Of a DNA stretch of 8,097 nt, positions 7,053-8,097 are shown piece by piece. The notes under the pieces are model-generated. The model searched no databases and was not told the origin of the DNA. It saw only the letters and a program-made list of their open reading frames with translations. The stretch comes from Chlorobiaceae bacterium (GTDB lineage Bacteria; Bacteroidota; Chlorobiia; Chlorobiales; Chlorobiaceae): the NCBI GenBank assembly GCA_013336025.1, contig JAAXUM010000062.1, forward strand, positions 1-8,097, given 5' to 3'. The stretch's first letter is position 1. Every line of letters begins with the position of its first letter. The translations under genes were made by a program, and so were the position numbers.

Positions 7053-7094
7053 AATGAGTGTTCTGTTGATGTTTCACGAGCTGTTCGGGGACAA

Positions 7095-8003
7095 TCACAG
7101 ACATTGCTGCAACTCTTGAGCAGTGTCGATGCCTCCTGTTTTCACTGATTTATCTATTCGTTTGATCAGGCCCTGCAGTACTTTTTGCGGGCCAACTTCT
7201 ATAAATTCAGTAATGCCGCTGCAAGCCATTGCCTGAATTGACTGGGTCCATAGTACTGAGCTGGTGAGCTGTAAAATCAGATTGGTTCTTATTTCGCCGG
7301 CATTGGTGACCGGGGAGGCTACAGCGTTCATGCATACCGGTATTTCCGCATTCCTTATTTCAACCAGATCAAGTGCGGCGGCAAGTTCCGTTTCAGCCGG
7401 TTTCATAAGCGGGGAGTGAAAGGCCCCTGATACGATCAGTTCTTTTGCCATTCTGGAGCCCTTCGATGGTGCAAGTGCGATGGCTTTTCTGACTGCAGCA
7501 ATATCGCCGGAAATAACGATCTGGCCTGGCGAGTTGTAGTTTGCTGCCTGCACGATGCCTTCGGTGCCGGCTTCAATCAGCAGATCCTCAAGAGCGCTGT
7601 CCGGCATGCCGATTATTGCGGCCATGGTGCCGGGATGTTTTTCTCCTGCGTGCTGCATCAGTTCACCACGTTTTGCAACAAGGCGGATGGCGTCGTCAAA
7701 AGTAACAGCGCCGGCAAAGCAGAGTGCGGTGTATTCGCCAAGGCTGTGGCCTGCGGTCATAGCAATGTTCTTTCGCCCAAGCAGTGACGCGGCAGCAATG
7801 CTGTGAAGGAAAATAGCGGGCTGGGTAAACTGTGTCTGTCGAAGCTCTTCCTCACTGCCCGAAAACATGATGTCGGTGATGGAATACCCGAGAAGATCGT
7901 TGGCTTTTTCCATCATGGAGCGTGCAGTGGGGTAATTTTCGAAAATATCCTTGCCCATGCCGCAATATTGTGATCCCTGCCCTGGAAATAGAAATGCTTT
8001 CAT
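7095..8003 (-). CDS. fabD: Malonyl-CoA:ACP transacylase
   Basis: Transfers the malonyl group from malonyl-CoA to holo-ACP, supplying the extender for FabH and FabF. The 302-residue protein has the usual FabD length. FPGQGSQ at 6-12 forms the oxyanion-hole loop. Ser87 in AGHSLGEY (84-91) is the acyl-carrying nucleophile, Arg112 in VAKRGELM binds the malonyl carboxylate, and His196 in GAFHSPLM (193-200) completes the Ser-His dyad. [12 protein letters not shown] (271-282) is the normal C-terminal motif. The Arg indicates malonyl specificity. The gene lies 35 bases after the fabH stop and 42 before fabG, so all are probably one transcript. No recognisable Shine-Dalgarno sequence precedes the ATG, but the [12 protein letters not shown] opening makes the start secure. 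Confidence 0.97.
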   Translation of the reverse strand: MKAFLFPGQGSQYCGMGKDIFENYPTARSMMEKANDLLGYSITDIMFSGSEEELRQTQFTQPAIFLHSIAAASLLGRKNIAMTAGHSLGEYTALCFAGAVTFDDAIRLVAKRGELMQHAGEKHPGTMAAIIGMPDSALEDLLIEAGTEGIVQAANYNSPGQIVISGDIAAVRKAIALAPSKGSRMAKELIVSGAFHSPLMKPAETELAAALDLVEIRNAEIPVCMNAVASPVTNAGEIRTNLILQLTSSVLWTQSIQAMACSGITEFIEVGPQKVLQGLIKRIDKSVKTGGIDTAQELQQCL

Positions 8004-8038
8004 GAATGCAGTGTTTTAACAAATACGGTGAACCGTCG

Positions 8039-8097
8039 TTATTGCCATTTTATATAGATGCCGCCCCAGGTATAGCCTGCGCCGAAACTTACCAGTA
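8039..8097 (-). CDS. fabH: Beta-ketoacyl-ACP synthase III, C-terminal 18 residues only
   Basis: Reading in from the right edge on the minus strand gives the codons LVSFGAGYTWGGIYIKWQ and then TAA at 8039-8041. The GAGYTWGG segment is the conserved C-terminal signature of FabH (GAGFTWA in many homologues), which condenses acetyl-CoA with malonyl-ACP to start fatty acid synthesis. The catalytic Cys-His-Asn residues lie outside the window, so intactness cannot be judged. Position immediately before fabD agrees with the usual plsX-fabH-fabD-fabG-acpP-fabF-rnc order. Confidence 0.85.
   Translation of the reverse strand, partial: LVSFGAGYTWGGIYIKWQ

Noticed and set aside
8025..8036. Inverted repeat ACGGT-GA-ACCGT between fabH and fabD as a terminator or operator
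   Set aside because: The arms are only five bases with a two-base loop, there is no T-tract, and the genes on both sides belong to one operon; chance is a sufficient explanation.

Overview
This is an ordinary-looking chromosomal segment in which every gene I can support lies on the minus strand, so transcription runs right to left. Remembered similarity of several proteins (the split-type glycine dehydrogenase subunit, the RNase III, the fab cluster) and the moderate base composition suggest a green sulfur bacterium (Chlorobiaceae, such as Chlorobium, Pelodictyon or Prosthecochloris). That assignment is inference from memory, not from a search. I see no mobile element, CRISPR array, tRNA or rRNA.

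Right part (8097 down to 3852): the conserved type II fatty acid synthesis cluster, in the order fabH (only the C-terminal tail is present), fabD, fabG, acpP, fabF, then rnc. FabD loads malonyl onto the acyl carrier protein (AcpP), FabH and FabF condense, and FabG reduces the beta-keto product. RNase III is a common passenger at the end of this operon. Gaps are 13 to 88 bases. The longest, before acpP, is AT-rich and may hold an extra promoter. An A-tract/T-tract hairpin just after rnc may end the operon.

Middle (3639 down to 2179): gcvPB, subunit 2 of the glycine-cleavage P-protein, with its own possible promoter. It is interrupted by an in-frame TAA at 2758-2760. Before and after the stop the reading frame is unbroken and well conserved, and the two pieces plus the stop add up to 486 codons, the full family length. 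This is the most striking observation in the window: a fresh nonsense mutation, a sequence error, or, least likely, recoding.

Left part (2066 down to 1): a good sigma70-like promoter very close to the start codon of an HNH endonuclease family gene, a GuaD-like nucleobase/nucleoside deaminase 25 bases behind it, and then the N-terminal 265 residues of an exported family 3 glycoside hydrolase that runs off the left edge. Three copies of the 7-mer ACAGTAT sit in and just upstream of the HNH promoter.

I looked for an undescribed system and did not find convincing evidence of one. The leads worth checking are the interrupted gcvPB, the repeated heptamer at the HNH promoter, a 20-codon upstream ORF overlapping the gcvPB start, and the scarcity of Shine-Dalgarno sequences.
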